Positions 36,691 through 47,541 of a stretch of DNA of 64,000 bases are shown here, in pieces. The stretch's first letter is position 1. Each line of letters opens with the position of its first letter. The stretch lies in NCBI GenBank assembly GCA_001414345.1, contig LLCB01000004.1, forward strand, positions 516,317 through 580,316, written 5' to 3'. Origin of the DNA: Hymenoscyphus infarciens (Eukaryota > Ascomycota > Leotiomycetes > Helotiales > Helotiaceae). The notes beneath the pieces were generated by a model that worked only from the letters and a program-made list of their open reading frames with translations, made no database searches and had not been told where the DNA came from. The position numbers and the translations under genes were made by a program.

Positions 36691-38239
36691 GGAGGGGAAG
36701 GTGTTGGTGCTTCGTTAGAGGCGGGGAGATGAATCGAGGGGGAATGCTGATATTGTTCCTATGAGAAAAGGTAGAGGGAGATAATTGGAGGAAAACCTTT
36801 CGAAATTTGGCTTGACAAATTCTTGAACAGGCGAGCGTATTAGGCGGAGGTAAACAAATGACAAGACAGAAGACTACTTATACATTTCAAAATTCCCCTC
36901 CCACCTCTTCAAAATTCAGAATAAGCAATTTTTCACCTCATTCTACCCACTATTCCAATTACTTGAACACAACTTTGTGAAGTTACGATAAAGTCCTATT
37001 TGTATTAACACCTCGGTGCCTGTGCTAATATCCGGATAAATCCAACGAGAATTTTCGCGACTCGCACATTCCAGGTAAAGACCCTATGTTTCTTCAATTT
37101 CCATAAAGCGAGCCCGTTAAGAATGTTACATTAGAGCCAAATGTAAAAAATTTGGGCACAACTCCGTGGTGAGTATCCGGAAGATGATAGCCTTGCTTAC
37201 TCTGCAGAGAGTCATCCGATATACTTTTTGATTGAAATTTGGCAAGGGCAAGCATTTGGATACCTCGCTACTAAGAAGTTCAGTCACTCTTCTCCAGCAC
37301 CCTTCTATCTTAAAGAATCCCAAATATCGACCAAAAGGTCAAGAAGAATAAGAAACTCAAGACAGCATCTCAATGAGGTTAGAAGCTATCGCGCCGTGTA
37401 TGGGTGATGGAGAGCTATGACTAAATCTAGCACACTATTGTCGAGTAAGAGAAGTGCATCCAATTTCTCACTACTTGGGTCTATCTAGGACAATTACGAA
37501 CATTGTCAGAGAGCTTTTAGGGGAACCGAGAAGTCAAGTTTCCCATTTTTCCAGAATTTCTAGAAAAAATACTTTTCATTCATTGTCCTAGGTGTTTCGT
37601 ACAATTGAAGTGAAAAAAGGTGTTCCCAGAGTAAAGCTCACTTCTCTTACTTGTCTGGGTGCCCTTGTGTTGCACAAAGATGTATTCTGACTGTCAGCTC
37701 TATACCCATCCACTCCTAGCGCCACAGAAGGGCTGATTGTGTAAACAGTGCTCTCAACAAGGCGGAGCGAAACTCAATCCAGGCAATGACTCGGAATGGC
37801 AGGTGCGATGATCATCAACAGCAATGAAAGTGTAGACTTTGAGAGACAACAAAAGGCAGACGAATTTAACATTTTGAAACGGGTATTTTTTGATATCAAC
37901 TTGGGGTCCGTCAGTTGACTAGGTAAATACAGTGAACCCCTTTCTTTCCTTCCATTTATATAACGCCGTGGTGTCCCGCTAAAATTGAACAACTCGCAAC
38001 GCCAAAGAGGCCGCCGTAATTCGGCGTGCCATCAACATCCATTAGGAATAGACTCTGTGGTCTTCGCTTGGGACAGGAATACGCTTTGCCATGGATGGTA
38101 TGTCTACCATATCCACGCAATGAGCTTGCCATTTTGCTTTCAAAAGGCCAACTTTGTATGTGTTGTTACACGGTCAAGACTCCATAACCCCGCGACCTTC
38201 CCTTGAGTAGTATCTGAGGAACTCAACCAAATATGGGAT
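36691..38239. other. Intergenic region, no recognised gene
   Basis: Upstream of the decayed gene and beyond the 3' end of MED19. Only short frames without features. Confidence 0.5.
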
Positions 38240-39416
38240 TCACACTCCTACCATTCCAGGGCCGTAAGTCTGTCGCATGGGACCTTGGTAGTTGTGGGGA
38301 GCAGTCTTTCACTGGGATTAGCCATGTACACAAGTCAAATTGCAAAGTACCAACCTTCTTGGGCCGTTTACGACCCCCTCGATCATCCCCATCACCCGTC
38401 GAATATCCCGTCTCTTGAGTGTCATCGTCCACATATCCCTCGCCATATCCCTCATAACTGGAGTCTCCATAAGAGCGCTTCTTGACGTTACGCTGGGGGC
38501 GAGGCTTTTCTGTCTTCATCCCCGGACGGGCCACAGCTGCATTCTGGGGGACGGGTGTTCTCGATCCATTTTGCATGCCACTCGCTGAGTCTGGTCCATT
38601 TGCCGGAGGCAGCTGACCTAGTACTGATTCATCCCACTCCCTCTTCGGTATCTTACCTTTTGCCATCATGAAAGCCTGTCCCATACTAGCTTTTACTGAA
38701 TCTCCTAAGCCCTTGCCAATTTCTTGTCCTAGAACATTATTTGCCTCCCACACATCGTCTGGCTGTGTTAATAATGCAAACAGAGTATCCGGGGCGTCTT
38801 GCTCCTTCTTGACCGCATCAAATGCTCCAGATATAGGCTTGAGATACTTCTTGTATGACTTTCGTAAGGCGTTTTTGGTGCCGTCGGGTTTCGTACGTGC
38901 TACGTTCTTTGCGATATCATGCAACGAGTAGAGCTCAAACAGGTCTTGCGATAGTTGAGGCTTCTCTCTGGGGTGTGCTGCACATTAAGTCCATGTTAAC
39001 CAAGTACTTTCAAGAGAACATGGTTATACTATGCCAATACGGGCTGAACCGAGCGAGAGCAGATCTCGTAGAGGGAAGGGAGCCTTACGAGTTCTGCAGA
39101 GGAGGTACTTTTCACCAACATCCAGATGCAAGTCTTCTATCCGAAGCTTGCTGGTATCTTCAACGTGGACCTTCTTTTGTTCTCGATCACCATTGTCTTC
39201 GGCAGCACGCTTGCGCTTGTTCGAAGAATCGTCATGTGCAAATCCTTCCGCCATGACGTCTACACCTAGGGATGCCATACTACCGTTGATGCTGTGTGCG
39301 GGTGTTGGGAGGGAATTCGTAAAATGGGGTGACGTTGAAGTTTTGGCCTGACGGTCGCTAGCGCCAGACGAGACTTGAGAAGGGCTTTCCGGTGTGTGAG
39401 GATGATCAGAAGGCAT
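38240..39416 (-). CDS. MED19: Mediator of RNA polymerase II transcription subunit 19 (Rox3 family)
   Basis: Head-module subunit of the Mediator coactivator, linking activators to RNA polymerase II in the nucleus. Three exons (39416-39089, 38977-38355, 38305-38240), introns of 111 and 49 nt, 338 aa. The N-terminus is Ser/Pro-rich with a KRKRAAED basic patch. The conserved Rox3 core spans exon 1/2: LHLDVGEKYLLCRTPHP, LSQDLFELYSLHDIAKNVAR, NALRKSYKKYLKPISG, then the WDESVLGQLPP segment typical of fungal MED19. The short last exon was placed because the longer read-through ends in unrelated text, whereas splicing at 38305 gives a tail ending YGPGMVGV, as in other fungal MED19 proteins. Divergently transcribed from NOP4. 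Confidence 0.92.
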
Positions 39417-40061
39417 ATCGAGGGTCGATATCTGTTCACGATCAGAGGTGTCGGTGGAGGATACAACAACAAAGACTATCTGCGATGGTTTGTTTCGTGG
39501 GTGGGTGACGGATCGACGATCAAAGGTGATTCAGTCGTGGGGCCGAGGCGATGTGAATCTGAGAAATTCTGCGTTGTTCTGGCCGATTGCGCCGCAACAC
39601 GTCTTGCAGCGAGAGTTCCTTGCTCCTCCGTACCCTAATTCTTCCCTCCTCTACTTGGTGTATGCTGAATGTATGGGTTTGCGGATCGCTCGAGGGTCCG
39701 TCGTTGTCGGCGAGGGATGAGCGAAGGGCTGCAAGTCGAAAGTGAGACGGTCGCAATTCGCCCACGGCGCACACCAGGCGGCGCTTCAAAGTTGGTCGCT
39801 GCTATTCCATGCAATGTCTTCAAATGGCGGTCGTATCGTGAATGGGATTCGTATCGTCGTTCGATCGGGGGTATTATGTGTTGTCGTCGTTGTCCAGTTG
39901 TATGGGGCAAAGGATCGGAGTTGTCTTTGACCCTCCTTAGCCGCATGGATTACGTGAGCGGGCCGCGGCAGTTTCTCGGCAGGAGCAAAGCAAATCGATA
40001 GCAGTTTTTTTCTATGACTTGAAGTTGCAGTACAAACTCCAACAAGCAACAATCCTTCAAG
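39417..40061. promoter_or_regulatory. Divergent promoter between MED19 and NOP4
   Basis: 645 bp separate the two start codons, so both promoters lie here. It is moderately GC-rich with no clear TATA box. No specific factor site was convincing. Short frames within it are not supported as genes. Confidence 0.6.
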
Positions 40062-42464
40062 ATGGCGCCTACCAAAAGATCCCGCGCCACGGAAAACGAG
40101 GAGACAGCAGTTATCCCCGTCTCCCAATCCGATGAGCAACCTCCTCTCAAGAAAGCAAAGAATGAGACCAATGCCTCCGCCCGCCGAACGCTTTTCGTGC
40201 GATCCCTCCCCGCCATTGCTACCAGCGACAAATTGACCGAATTGTTTTCGCAAAATTACCCCCTCAAACATGCAACGGTGGTCATGGACACGGATACCAA
40301 ACAATCAAAGGGTTATGGATTCGTGACATTTGCAGATGCGGAGGATGCACAACGGGCGGTGGAAGAATTCAATGGACAATCATTCTTGGGTCGAAAGATG
40401 CGAATCGAGATTGCCCAACCAAGGTCCCGAGAAGTCGCAGCCAAAGGAACGGATGGAAAGCCAAAGAGCGCTATTGCTGCAGATGCAGCTGCGTTCAAAA
40501 AGGCTCGCGAGGAAAAGATGGCAGAAGTTCGCAAGTCTCCCAAGCTGATCATTCGAAATCTTCCTTGGAGTATCAAAACCCCGGAACAATTGGCGGAGCT
40601 ATTTAAAAAGTTTGGCAAAGTTAAGATATCAACGCTTCCAAAAGTCAAGGACACACAGGCGGGGTTTGGATTCGTGGTCATGCGGGGCAAGAAAAATGCA
40701 GAAAAGGCACTACAGGCAGTCAATGGCATAACTGTGGATGGGAGAAAGCTGGCTGTGGATTGGGCCGTGGAGAAGGAGCTGTGGGAGAAGCAAAAGGCAG
40801 CTGGTTCGGACGCTGAGGATGATGAGGACCTTAGTGATGATGATGATGATGCGGGAGGGGCCAAGGTTGAAAAAGAGAAGTCCGAAAACGTAGACGACGA
40901 TGTTGCCAATTTCTTCAAGAGTTTTGGAGAGAACTTGGAATCGGAGGACGAAGAAGAAGAGAACGAGAAACCAGAAGACGAATCCGACCTGGATGAGGAT
41001 GATGAGGAAGAAGATGACGAGGAAGACGACGACGAAGATGATTTGGATGGCCTGGAATCCGAAGACGAGGCACCAAAAAGACCGGAAAAAGTTATGATCA
41101 CAGACAACTCTTCTACACTTTTCGTTCGCAACCTACCTTTTACAACAATGGACCCCGATTTGAAAGAACATTTCAATCAATTTGGTCCCGTACGATATGC
41201 TCGAGTCGTGATGGATCGCGTAACTGATCGCCCCAAAGGAACTGGATTCGTCTGCTTCTTCAAGGTTGAGGATGCTGATGCATGTTTCCATGGCGCACCA
41301 AAATACCAACCAAGTGGTGCTAACGCGACCAAGAAAGGCGACGCAGTCGCGCCAAAAGTCAAGCACTCTGTTCTTGAAAGCGAAACTGCGGATTCTAATG
41401 GGATGTACACTATCGAGGGTCGCATTCTTCAAATCTCCAAAGCTGTCGAACGGGATCAGGCTGTAAAGCTTACTGAGGAGGGTACAGCTTTCCGAACCGA
41501 TCGGGACAAAGATAAGCGAAAGTTGTATCTATTGTCAGAAGGTACCGTCGCAAAGGGCACAGCACTTTACAATGCACTTGCTCCATCCGAGGTCAAGATG
41601 AGAGAGGATAGTGCCATGCAACGTAAGAAACTTATCCAAAACAATCCAACACTACATCTCAGTTTGACACGACTTTCGATACGAAATCTTCCTCGAAACG
41701 TCGATTCAAAAGCTCTAAAGGCTCTAGCTCGAGAGGCTGTGGTTGGCTTTGCCAAGGATGTGAAGTCAGGTCTCAGAGGGCAACTTTCTAAGGAGGAGGA
41801 AGCCCGTGGGGGTGATGAAATGCGCGATGCAGAGAAGCAAAGAAAAGCAAAGGGCAAGGGTATTGTCAGACAGGCAAAGATTGTTTTCGAGGGCCGAGAA
41901 GGCGCAAAAGTCAGCGAAGAAAGTGGCGCTGGTCGAAGTCGTGGTTATGGATTTGTTGAATACAGCTCTCACAGATGGGCATTGATGGGTCTAAGATGGC
42001 TGAACGGACATGCGCTCGAAAGTGGGAGTGGAAAGAAACAACGATTGATCGTTGAGTTCGCTATCGAGAATGCCCAAGTTGTGTCACGAAGAAAGGAACG
42101 AGAAGAAAAGGCACGCACTCGATCAAAGGAAGTTGTCGAACTTCGGGAAAAGGGAGAAGCCCCACCAAAGGAAAAGAAGGTCTTGCGAAAAGATACGATT
42201 ATGGCCAAGACTCGTAAAGGTATGGTTGGAAAGAAAGGCCGTGGGCCCCTCGCTCCTGTCAAACCCGAGAAATCTTTTGAGAGGGTTCCTCACAATCCAA
42301 AGTCACCAGGTGGTAAAGGCCAGGAAAAAACAGCGGGCGGGCGGAATAAAAAACCTGTAGCACCTGCCAAGGCTGGCTCACCACCAGCTGATGCTGGACG
42401 TATGGCAAAACGGGCTCAAATCATTCAAAAGAAGCGTATGGCACGGAGACAGAGAAAGGGATGA
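40062..42464 (+). CDS. NOP4: Nucleolar RNA-binding protein Nop4 (RBM28 family)
   Basis: RRM protein needed in budding yeast for 27S pre-rRNA processing and 60S subunit assembly; nucleolar. Single exon, 800 aa. RRM1 (about residues 42-118, RTLFVRSLP / KGYGFVTF), RRM2 (about 160-235, KLIIRNLPW / GFGFVVM), a long Asp/Glu-rich tract (about 250-345), RRM3 (about 348-455, STLFVRNLPF / KGTGFVCF) with an insertion, and a divergent RRM4 (about 540-690, TRLSIRNLP / RGYGFVEY). The C-terminus is Lys/Arg-rich, likely nucleolar-localising. This four-RRM order with the acidic spacer is diagnostic of Nop4/RBM28 and the length fits fungal orthologues. The start ATG follows CAAG (CAAGATGG). Upstream lies the divergent MED19 promoter. 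Confidence 0.95.
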   Translation: MAPTKRSRATENEETAVIPVSQSDEQPPLKKAKNETNASARRTLFVRSLPAIATSDKLTELFSQNYPLKHATVVMDTDTKQSKGYGFVTFADAEDAQRAVEEFNGQSFLGRKMRIEIAQPRSREVAAKGTDGKPKSAIAADAAAFKKAREEKMAEVRKSPKLIIRNLPWSIKTPEQLAELFKKFGKVKISTLPKVKDTQAGFGFVVMRGKKNAEKALQAVNGITVDGRKLAVDWAVEKELWEKQKAAGSDAEDDEDLSDDDDDAGGAKVEKEKSENVDDDVANFFKSFGENLESEDEEEENEKPEDESDLDEDDEEEDDEEDDDEDDLDGLESEDEAPKRPEKVMITDNSSTLFVRNLPFTTMDPDLKEHFNQFGPVRYARVVMDRVTDRPKGTGFVCFFKVEDADACFHGAPKYQPSGANATKKGDAVAPKVKHSVLESETADSNGMYTIEGRILQISKAVERDQAVKLTEEGTAFRTDRDKDKRKLYLLSEGTVAKGTALYNALAPSEVKMREDSAMQRKKLIQNNPTLHLSLTRLSIRNLPRNVDSKALKALAREAVVGFAKDVKSGLRGQLSKEEEARGGDEMRDAEKQRKAKGKGIVRQAKIVFEGREGAKVSEESGAGRSRGYGFVEYSSHRWALMGLRWLNGHALESGSGKKQRLIVEFAIENAQVVSRRKEREEKARTRSKEVVELREKGEAPPKEKKVLRKDTIMAKTRKGMVGKKGRGPLAPVKPEKSFERVPHNPKSPGGKGQEKTAGGRNKKPVAPAKAGSPPADAGRMAKRAQIIQKKRMARRQRKG

Positions 42465-42852
42465 TAGGCATTTTGTCATAAAATATACCAGTTTTCCTTT
42501 TCAGTTTGTAAATGGAAATCACAAAGCGATTGTCGGATTCATATTTTTATTCCAAGAACTTGTGTTGTCCTCCGAAATCTCTGATTAGTTTAGAGTCATC
42601 AAACTAACATTACTCCCAGATTCTTAGTCTGTATTACCTTCGTATCCTGTACACTGCATGATTCACAACGGTTTATTTTCAAGGTTTGAAGTTTCTATGC
42701 AAACCATATACCATCTCTTCTTTTCTTTCTCCATCGCCACTCGGTGGTTTCAACACTGAACCCTTCCCAAAACTCTAGACTTCATGTTACTATCACGAAC
42801 CCTCTAGCACAATCACTATATCTCAATCACCCCCACCACATATCTTCATCAC

Positions 42853-43128
42853 ATGTCCAAACCACCACAGCTACGCAAGCGCGTCACCTCGCACACAAGA
42901 CGTCGTCGTATCACTGAGTCCAAGCCACCAGCCTCGGTTCAGCCACCATCTTCAGTCGAATCGATCCCAACAGAGGAAGGCCGCTTGTCGCGATTACCGA
43001 GTAATGCTAGTCAGTTGGATGTCATTCATGAAGGGGAAGAAGGGAGGGGTAATGATGGTCGTGACGCAAGGGAGACCTCAGTTGACGGGACTTCTTGGTG
43101 GAAGATATGGCGGTTTTGTGGTTGTTGA
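42853..43128 (+). CDS. Small hypothetical protein with C-terminal Trp/Cys motif
   Basis: 91 aa, basic N-terminus (SHTRRRRITESK), Pro/Ser-rich middle and the ending SWWKIWRFCGC. The two terminal-region cysteines beside aromatic residues resemble lipidation-type membrane tails, but no CaaX box is present. It lies 388 bp after NOP4 in the same orientation. No family recognised. It could be a short real gene or a chance frame; codon use and composition look gene-like but evidence is thin. Confidence 0.38.
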   Translation: MSKPPQLRKRVTSHTRRRRITESKPPASVQPPSSVESIPTEEGRLSRLPSNASQLDVIHEGEEGRGNDGRDARETSVDGTSWWKIWRFCGC

Positions 43129-43707
43129 TGTTGATTTTGTTGTTGGATGGTTGTAGGATTATGAAGAGATGATTCCGTTAACTCGACATAATTGCGCGTC
43201 TGGATTTGAGAGCGGGATTTTGAGAATCGTGGAGCTCGCAATCAGGGGAAGATGATATTTGAGGGGGACACAGGTCAACGGAGCTGCACAGTGGAATTAT
43301 GGAATATATAGCGATTTTGTAGGACTAAGAATTGGAAGAAAGGTTTCCTTGCTTGTAAAATCAAGATTCATGGGAACAGGCCTTTTCGCTTGCGGTGGAA
43401 ATTAAAAGCAAGCTCGACCAAGTTGAGACAATTAAGGTTAAAAAGCTGGAACAATGAGCGCTACCTAAACAGGGCAGGTGTGGACCTATGTAATTACTAC
43501 CGCTTGTAATGGCCATCGCGAGCCATTTCACATGGAGTTTGAAATTTTTCGAGCTGGCAGATTGAATGTTTGGGAAAATGTCTCAATTCTGAATACTGAA
43601 ATTCCATGCCATCCTTCTCGCCATATTAAAATTCTCTATCGTTGTATGTACAGTACGGACATAATCATTCTTCTTTTCAATTTAACCCGAAACACTAGTT
43701 GCTCCAT
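43129..43707. other. Intergenic region, no recognised gene
   Basis: Between the small hypothetical gene and the 3' end of the secreted-protein gene on the opposite strand. Nothing recognised. Confidence 0.5.
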
Positions 43708-44291
43708 TTATGCAACACCGTAAGCCTCAGTTGGGATGATGGTAAAGTTCTCGGGGTATGCAACAAATTGGTTGTATGTTGCATCAGCATGACCGGTGTA
43801 GTTGTAGTATGTGTGTCTAAATGTCATTAGCTTCCCTTCGCCACTTCTCAAAGAGTAGATTGTACTCACGCTTGCTCCGAATCAGTCCACTTGTAGCTCA
43901 CTTGGATATGAGCACCAGTTCCACTCTCATTCACAGGCAACAACTTGGCGGAAACAACTTTGTTTTCGAGTCCAGAGTCGTTGACAACACACGCGGTATA
44001 GTCAGCTCCTTCTCCTGCGTAGCTGTCGCAGCGAGCGGAGAAGGATGGGATGCTTGGGTCGTGTGCTGGTCCGGTGATGTTGAATCCTGTGATGAAGTTA
44101 GGTCGTGATGATGATACTAGGTTGAATGATTTCTTACCGTAGAAACATGTTCTAGTGCACCCAGCCTGCCAGTCAGTTACTGACCAGCTGTAGCCTTCAA
44201 CTGCTGGAGTTTGGCGAGCTTCAACTTCAACTGGAGTTGCAGTTGCGGCCGCAGAGAGGAGCGTAGCAACAATTAGAACGTTGAAAAGCAT
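43708..44291 (-). CDS. Small secreted cysteine-containing protein, AA1-like (Alt a 1 type) candidate
   Basis: Two exons (44291-43870 and 43816-43708), 53-nt intron with GTGAGT donor, 176 aa. Starts with a signal peptide (MLFNVLIVATLLSAAATATP) and a probable Kex2-like EAR site at residues 27-29. The mature part reads WSVTDWQAGCTRTCFYG, NFITGFNITGP, FSARCDSY and YTACVV, giving four cysteines in the spacing seen in fungal AA1-like beta-barrel secreted proteins. A Tyr/Asn-rich end with an N-glycosylation sequon (YNYTGH) follows in exon 2. Such proteins are often abundant extracellular proteins or host-interacting effectors; that role is inference. Upstream lies a repeat-rich region with MITEs. 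The family assignment is tentative. Confidence 0.72.
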
Positions 44292-45382
44292 TTTGAAAGT
44301 TGAGAGGAGGTTTGAATTAACGTGTGAAGAGTTGCTGATGGTTTTGTGTATGAGCTTGATGTGTGAGAGACTTTGAACAATTGATGCGAGATGCTTCTTT
44401 ACTTTCTGGCGAATGCGTTTGTTATATAGGAATTGAATCCCTTGTAAACAAACCTCACGTGTGAGATCATCGATGACACTTTTGGCAAAAATCGTCTCAA
44501 TACGAGGAGTGGAGTCGCTAGGGTTGGGCAAAATGTTAAAGAAGAGGGGCAGAAGATTCTTGGCTGTCGTGCCTTGAACTTGGGTGGCTAGGACAGGGAT
44601 GATGCCAACAAGATTTGCTAGAGAAGTTGACACCGCCACTCACTTTGTGCGATGTTTCTCGGTTTCGTTCACCTCGATGATTTTGTTATTGTCGTCTAGA
44701 AATGGTACTTACTTCCCCACACGGTAAGCTGCATGTCTCCCGGGGGTCCAATGATACCTCGGCAGAAGTTAAGCCAGGGGTATTCTCGGTATTCTCGTGA
44801 TAAATACGAAAACATGGTCGATCAGAGTTGTTGAATGATTGTTGTCTGAGAGCTCTTGGGAAAAACTTTACATTAACCTTGTTGGGTTCTCCATACTTTC
44901 GGGAATTAAAAATAGATCACGCCACAACGTTTTTTGTCGGGGAGTAAACCCCCTGAAGGCGGCATGTCATTTGTGGAGCCAATTGTAAATGATGCCAACT
45001 TCTTGGGGTTATGCAATGAAAACTTTGAGAAATTAAAGGAATTGAAATTTAAAATCAAAATAAGATATCGTGATGGTGAAATACACTAGAAAATAAACCA
45101 CACTTCTTTTTGGTGTTACCGTGTGTGCGGTATTGAATATCAGATTTCTTTGGGTCAAAAATAGTGGGAGTCTGTGTTCACGGAAAAGAGAACAATAGAT
45201 ATTATTGAGGCTTACAATAAGTCTCATCAAGTCTCACCGTCTTTGTTGTGATCATGGTGCGAGAGTGTTAGGTGAAGTCTTTTGTTGGTCTTGTTTTCAG
45301 TCGTTTCCAACAGAAGCTAAAAGCCAAGAATCTCACATTTGTGATTATAGAGCTGTGTCAGTTCTTTTCAGTCTCTTGCTAA
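44292..45382. other. Promoter side of the secreted-protein gene
   Basis: No supported gene. A frame continuing upstream of the signal-peptide Met (to 44639) is not used, because the signal peptide defines the start at 44291. AT content rises towards the MITE at 45383. Confidence 0.5.
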
Positions 45383-45816
45383 GAGCCTATTTAGCACGCA
45401 TATAATTTAATTTAGATATATGAGATTTGTACACGAGTATAGAGTCAAAAAGTGCTTATATTTATATTATGAGTTTAACCATAAATAGAATCTATATCGT
45501 TTAGCGCGTAAGCTAGTATAGGATATAGTTCAGTATATATTTCGTTAACTTTAGTAGTAGTTATAGTAGTAACAGTAGTATAGAAGAGAAAAGATATATA
45601 TATATAGAAAAGTTAAAGGTTATGTAGTTAAAAGAGGATATTATTTAATTTTAGTAGTATATGTCTTAATATATATATTTAAAGGAAGTGCGAGTAAAGG
45701 TCGTACTATAATATATGCTAGCTAAATGTTAATATATATTATATTATATATTACCTTCTTATTTTTGGTAGTAGATATAGTAAAAAAGGACTAATATATG
45801 TGAGCCAAACAGGCCC
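45383..45816 (+). mobile_element. PIF/Harbinger-like MITE, copy 1
   Basis: 434 bp, AT-rich, non-coding. Terminal inverted repeats: left GAGCCTATTTAGCACGCATA, right (reverse complement) GGGCCTGTTTGGCTCACATA. Flanked by TAA on the left and AAA on the right, i.e. an imperfect 3-bp target duplication of the TAA type. It shares ends and the internal TTTTAGTAGTATAT segment with copy 2 at 52848-53266, in the same orientation. Probably RIP-altered. Confidence 0.72.
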
Positions 45817-45838
45817 AAAACTGTTCGCCGCTTTTATT

Positions 45839-46294
45839 AAAGCGGCAGTAAGTACTTTAGGCGCTCGTACCTGCCTCTTTAGAGATGGAAAAAACGTCCC
45901 TTTTCGACTCTCTAAAAACTGGTCTTGAATCCTAAACAAAACCATAATACGACAACTAAAAGCGACAAGCTTTGATTTTATAATTAATTAGGTGTTAGAG
46001 ACTCGTTCTAAATCTTTTGTAGAGTTTTCTTGTCTTCTTTAGACGTTGTATTAGTCCTTTGGTGGAGTACGGCACTAGGTTGAAAAGAGACGTCTTTTCT
46101 ATCTCTAAAGAGCCTGCCTACCTAACTCATTGTCCTAACTTTCTGGGATAATGTAAAGTAATTACCCTAAATACTTGGGACACTTTTTCATATTCCCTTA
46201 CATAGCTTAGAACATTAAAGTCTGTTTGTCCCAAAGTATTTAGGTAGTATCTAGGTAGAAAGTGTTGCATAACGAGCTATTTACTGCCGCTTTT
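45839..46294 (+). mobile_element. MITE of the GCGGCAGTAAAT family, fullest copy
   Basis: About 455 bp bounded by inverted ends AAGCGGCAGTAAGTA (left) and ATTTACTGCCGCTTTT (right). Subterminal inverted segments also match: CTCTTTAGAGATGGAAAA near 45875 and TTTTCTATCTCTAAAGAG near 46095. An inner inverted pair (CCTAAATACTTGGGACA and TGTCCCAAAGTATTTAGG, 46160-46250) can fold back. No coding capacity. It sits 22 bp from the Harbinger-like copy. The superfamily is not determined. Confidence 0.7.
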
Positions 46295-46581
46295 CTTGTC
46301 TACTGTAAGAAGTCCATACATCAAAGAACAATCACATAGTTTCATGAGGTGCCTATGAGCAGCTTGTTTAGTACCTTATTCGTGATTCAAGACACCATGT
46401 TAAGTGGTTTAGTGTGACAATATCAGCTGTATTGATTTTTATATGGTACTAGAATATTCTCTACTCTGTTCTGTATCAAATGAGAGTCAAAGAGAAAGAT
46501 CTCGTACAAAAGAATTGCCATCGCACCTTGAGTCTCGCTTACATAACCGAACCCCTTTCTCGGCTTTCCGTAAGCTCACAA

Positions 46582-47541
46582 CTAATCCACATCACTCTCT
46601 TTTTCCTTTTCTTTTTCCAATAGTTTGTCTAGGGCTTGAGTCATCTTGTTGTATTCACTCTCTATATCCCACAACTTAGTAACACCTTTCTGCAGTGCTG
46701 CGGAGCCAGCATCGGTGTTCATAATTTGCAACAACTCCTCAGTGCCTACGTTAACACGGTGTCGATAGTCCTCGATAGCGAAGAAAGCCTCGGCTTTATA
46801 TTTGTCGAGTGCGGGATTCGGATGGATATCGTTTGACTTCGGGAGAAATTGTACGAGGAGTTGCGGTAAACAAGCTCGAAGATCATCTATTTCCAACCCC
46901 TCCTCGCCCGATACCTCACCAACTTTGACTTGCTCGCGTAGAACTTTCTCCAGTCTCCCGAGTACGAGACAGGATTGATATCGCAAAACGGCCAGTTGTC
47001 CCTTTGCCTCGCTAGCAGGTGCTTCGCCGTCACCGAAGAGTCCGCCAATTTGATTGTTTGGTCGTTTGTTTAGTTTAGCTTCCACCGCTTCGATAAACTC
47101 CATTTCTGCCTTGAGGGTATTGCGAATGTAACCGTCCAGCAATGTGATGGCTTTGAGCGCATCGCGGTGGACTTGGGGGCCGCTGTCGACTTCCCAGAGG
47201 TGGAGGCGTTGTGCAAGATCTCGGAGGCCGATGTTTCGTCTAAAAGGTGGCGTGCTGGGTATGGTAGCAGATTGTAGGGAGACAGCGATCATATAAGCAT
47301 AGATGATGGAGGTATGGACATGACTACGTTCACCCTGGTATGCTGGATGTTTGGCGGCTGTTTGAATGAATTTGAAAAGAAGAGAGGGTAGGGTGTCGAG
47401 TGATCGGCTGCTTGATAGGCTCGAGGGTTCAGTAACCAAGTCGCTGATTGATGAAGCCATACTGCTTGTATTTAAAGAATCTGAATTCGTAGTTCTGACT
47501 TTCGCAAAAATGTTTGCTTGGGAGCTTTGATGTTGACGCAT
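46582..47541 (-). CDS. Hypothetical fungal protein
   Basis: Single exon, 319 aa, no signal peptide or membrane segment. A Ser-rich N-terminus (residues about 20-55) precedes a mostly helical protein: SLLFKFIQTAAKHPAYQG, then LQRLHLWEVDSGPQVHRDA-like text and long charged helices ending in LDKLLEKEKEKESDVD, a likely coiled coil. An alternative start is Met28 (MASSISDLV). I do not recognise the family. The long intact frame, charge pattern and composition support a real gene. It lies beside MITE insertions on the 3' side. Confidence 0.72.
   Translation of the reverse strand: MRQHQSSQANIFAKVRTTNSDSLNTSSMASSISDLVTEPSSLSSSRSLDTLPSLLFKFIQTAAKHPAYQGERSHVHTSIIYAYMIAVSLQSATIPSTPPFRRNIGLRDLAQRLHLWEVDSGPQVHRDALKAITLLDGYIRNTLKAEMEFIEAVEAKLNKRPNNQIGGLFGDGEAPASEAKGQLAVLRYQSCLVLGRLEKVLREQVKVGEVSGEEGLEIDDLRACLPQLLVQFLPKSNDIHPNPALDKYKAEAFFAIEDYRHRVNVGTEELLQIMNTDAGSAALQKGVTKLWDIESEYNKMTQALDKLLEKEKEKESDVD

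Noticed and set aside
38223..38304. Read-through C-terminus of MED19
   Set aside because: Splicing the 49-nt intron 38306-38354 gives the expected YGPGMVGV end instead.
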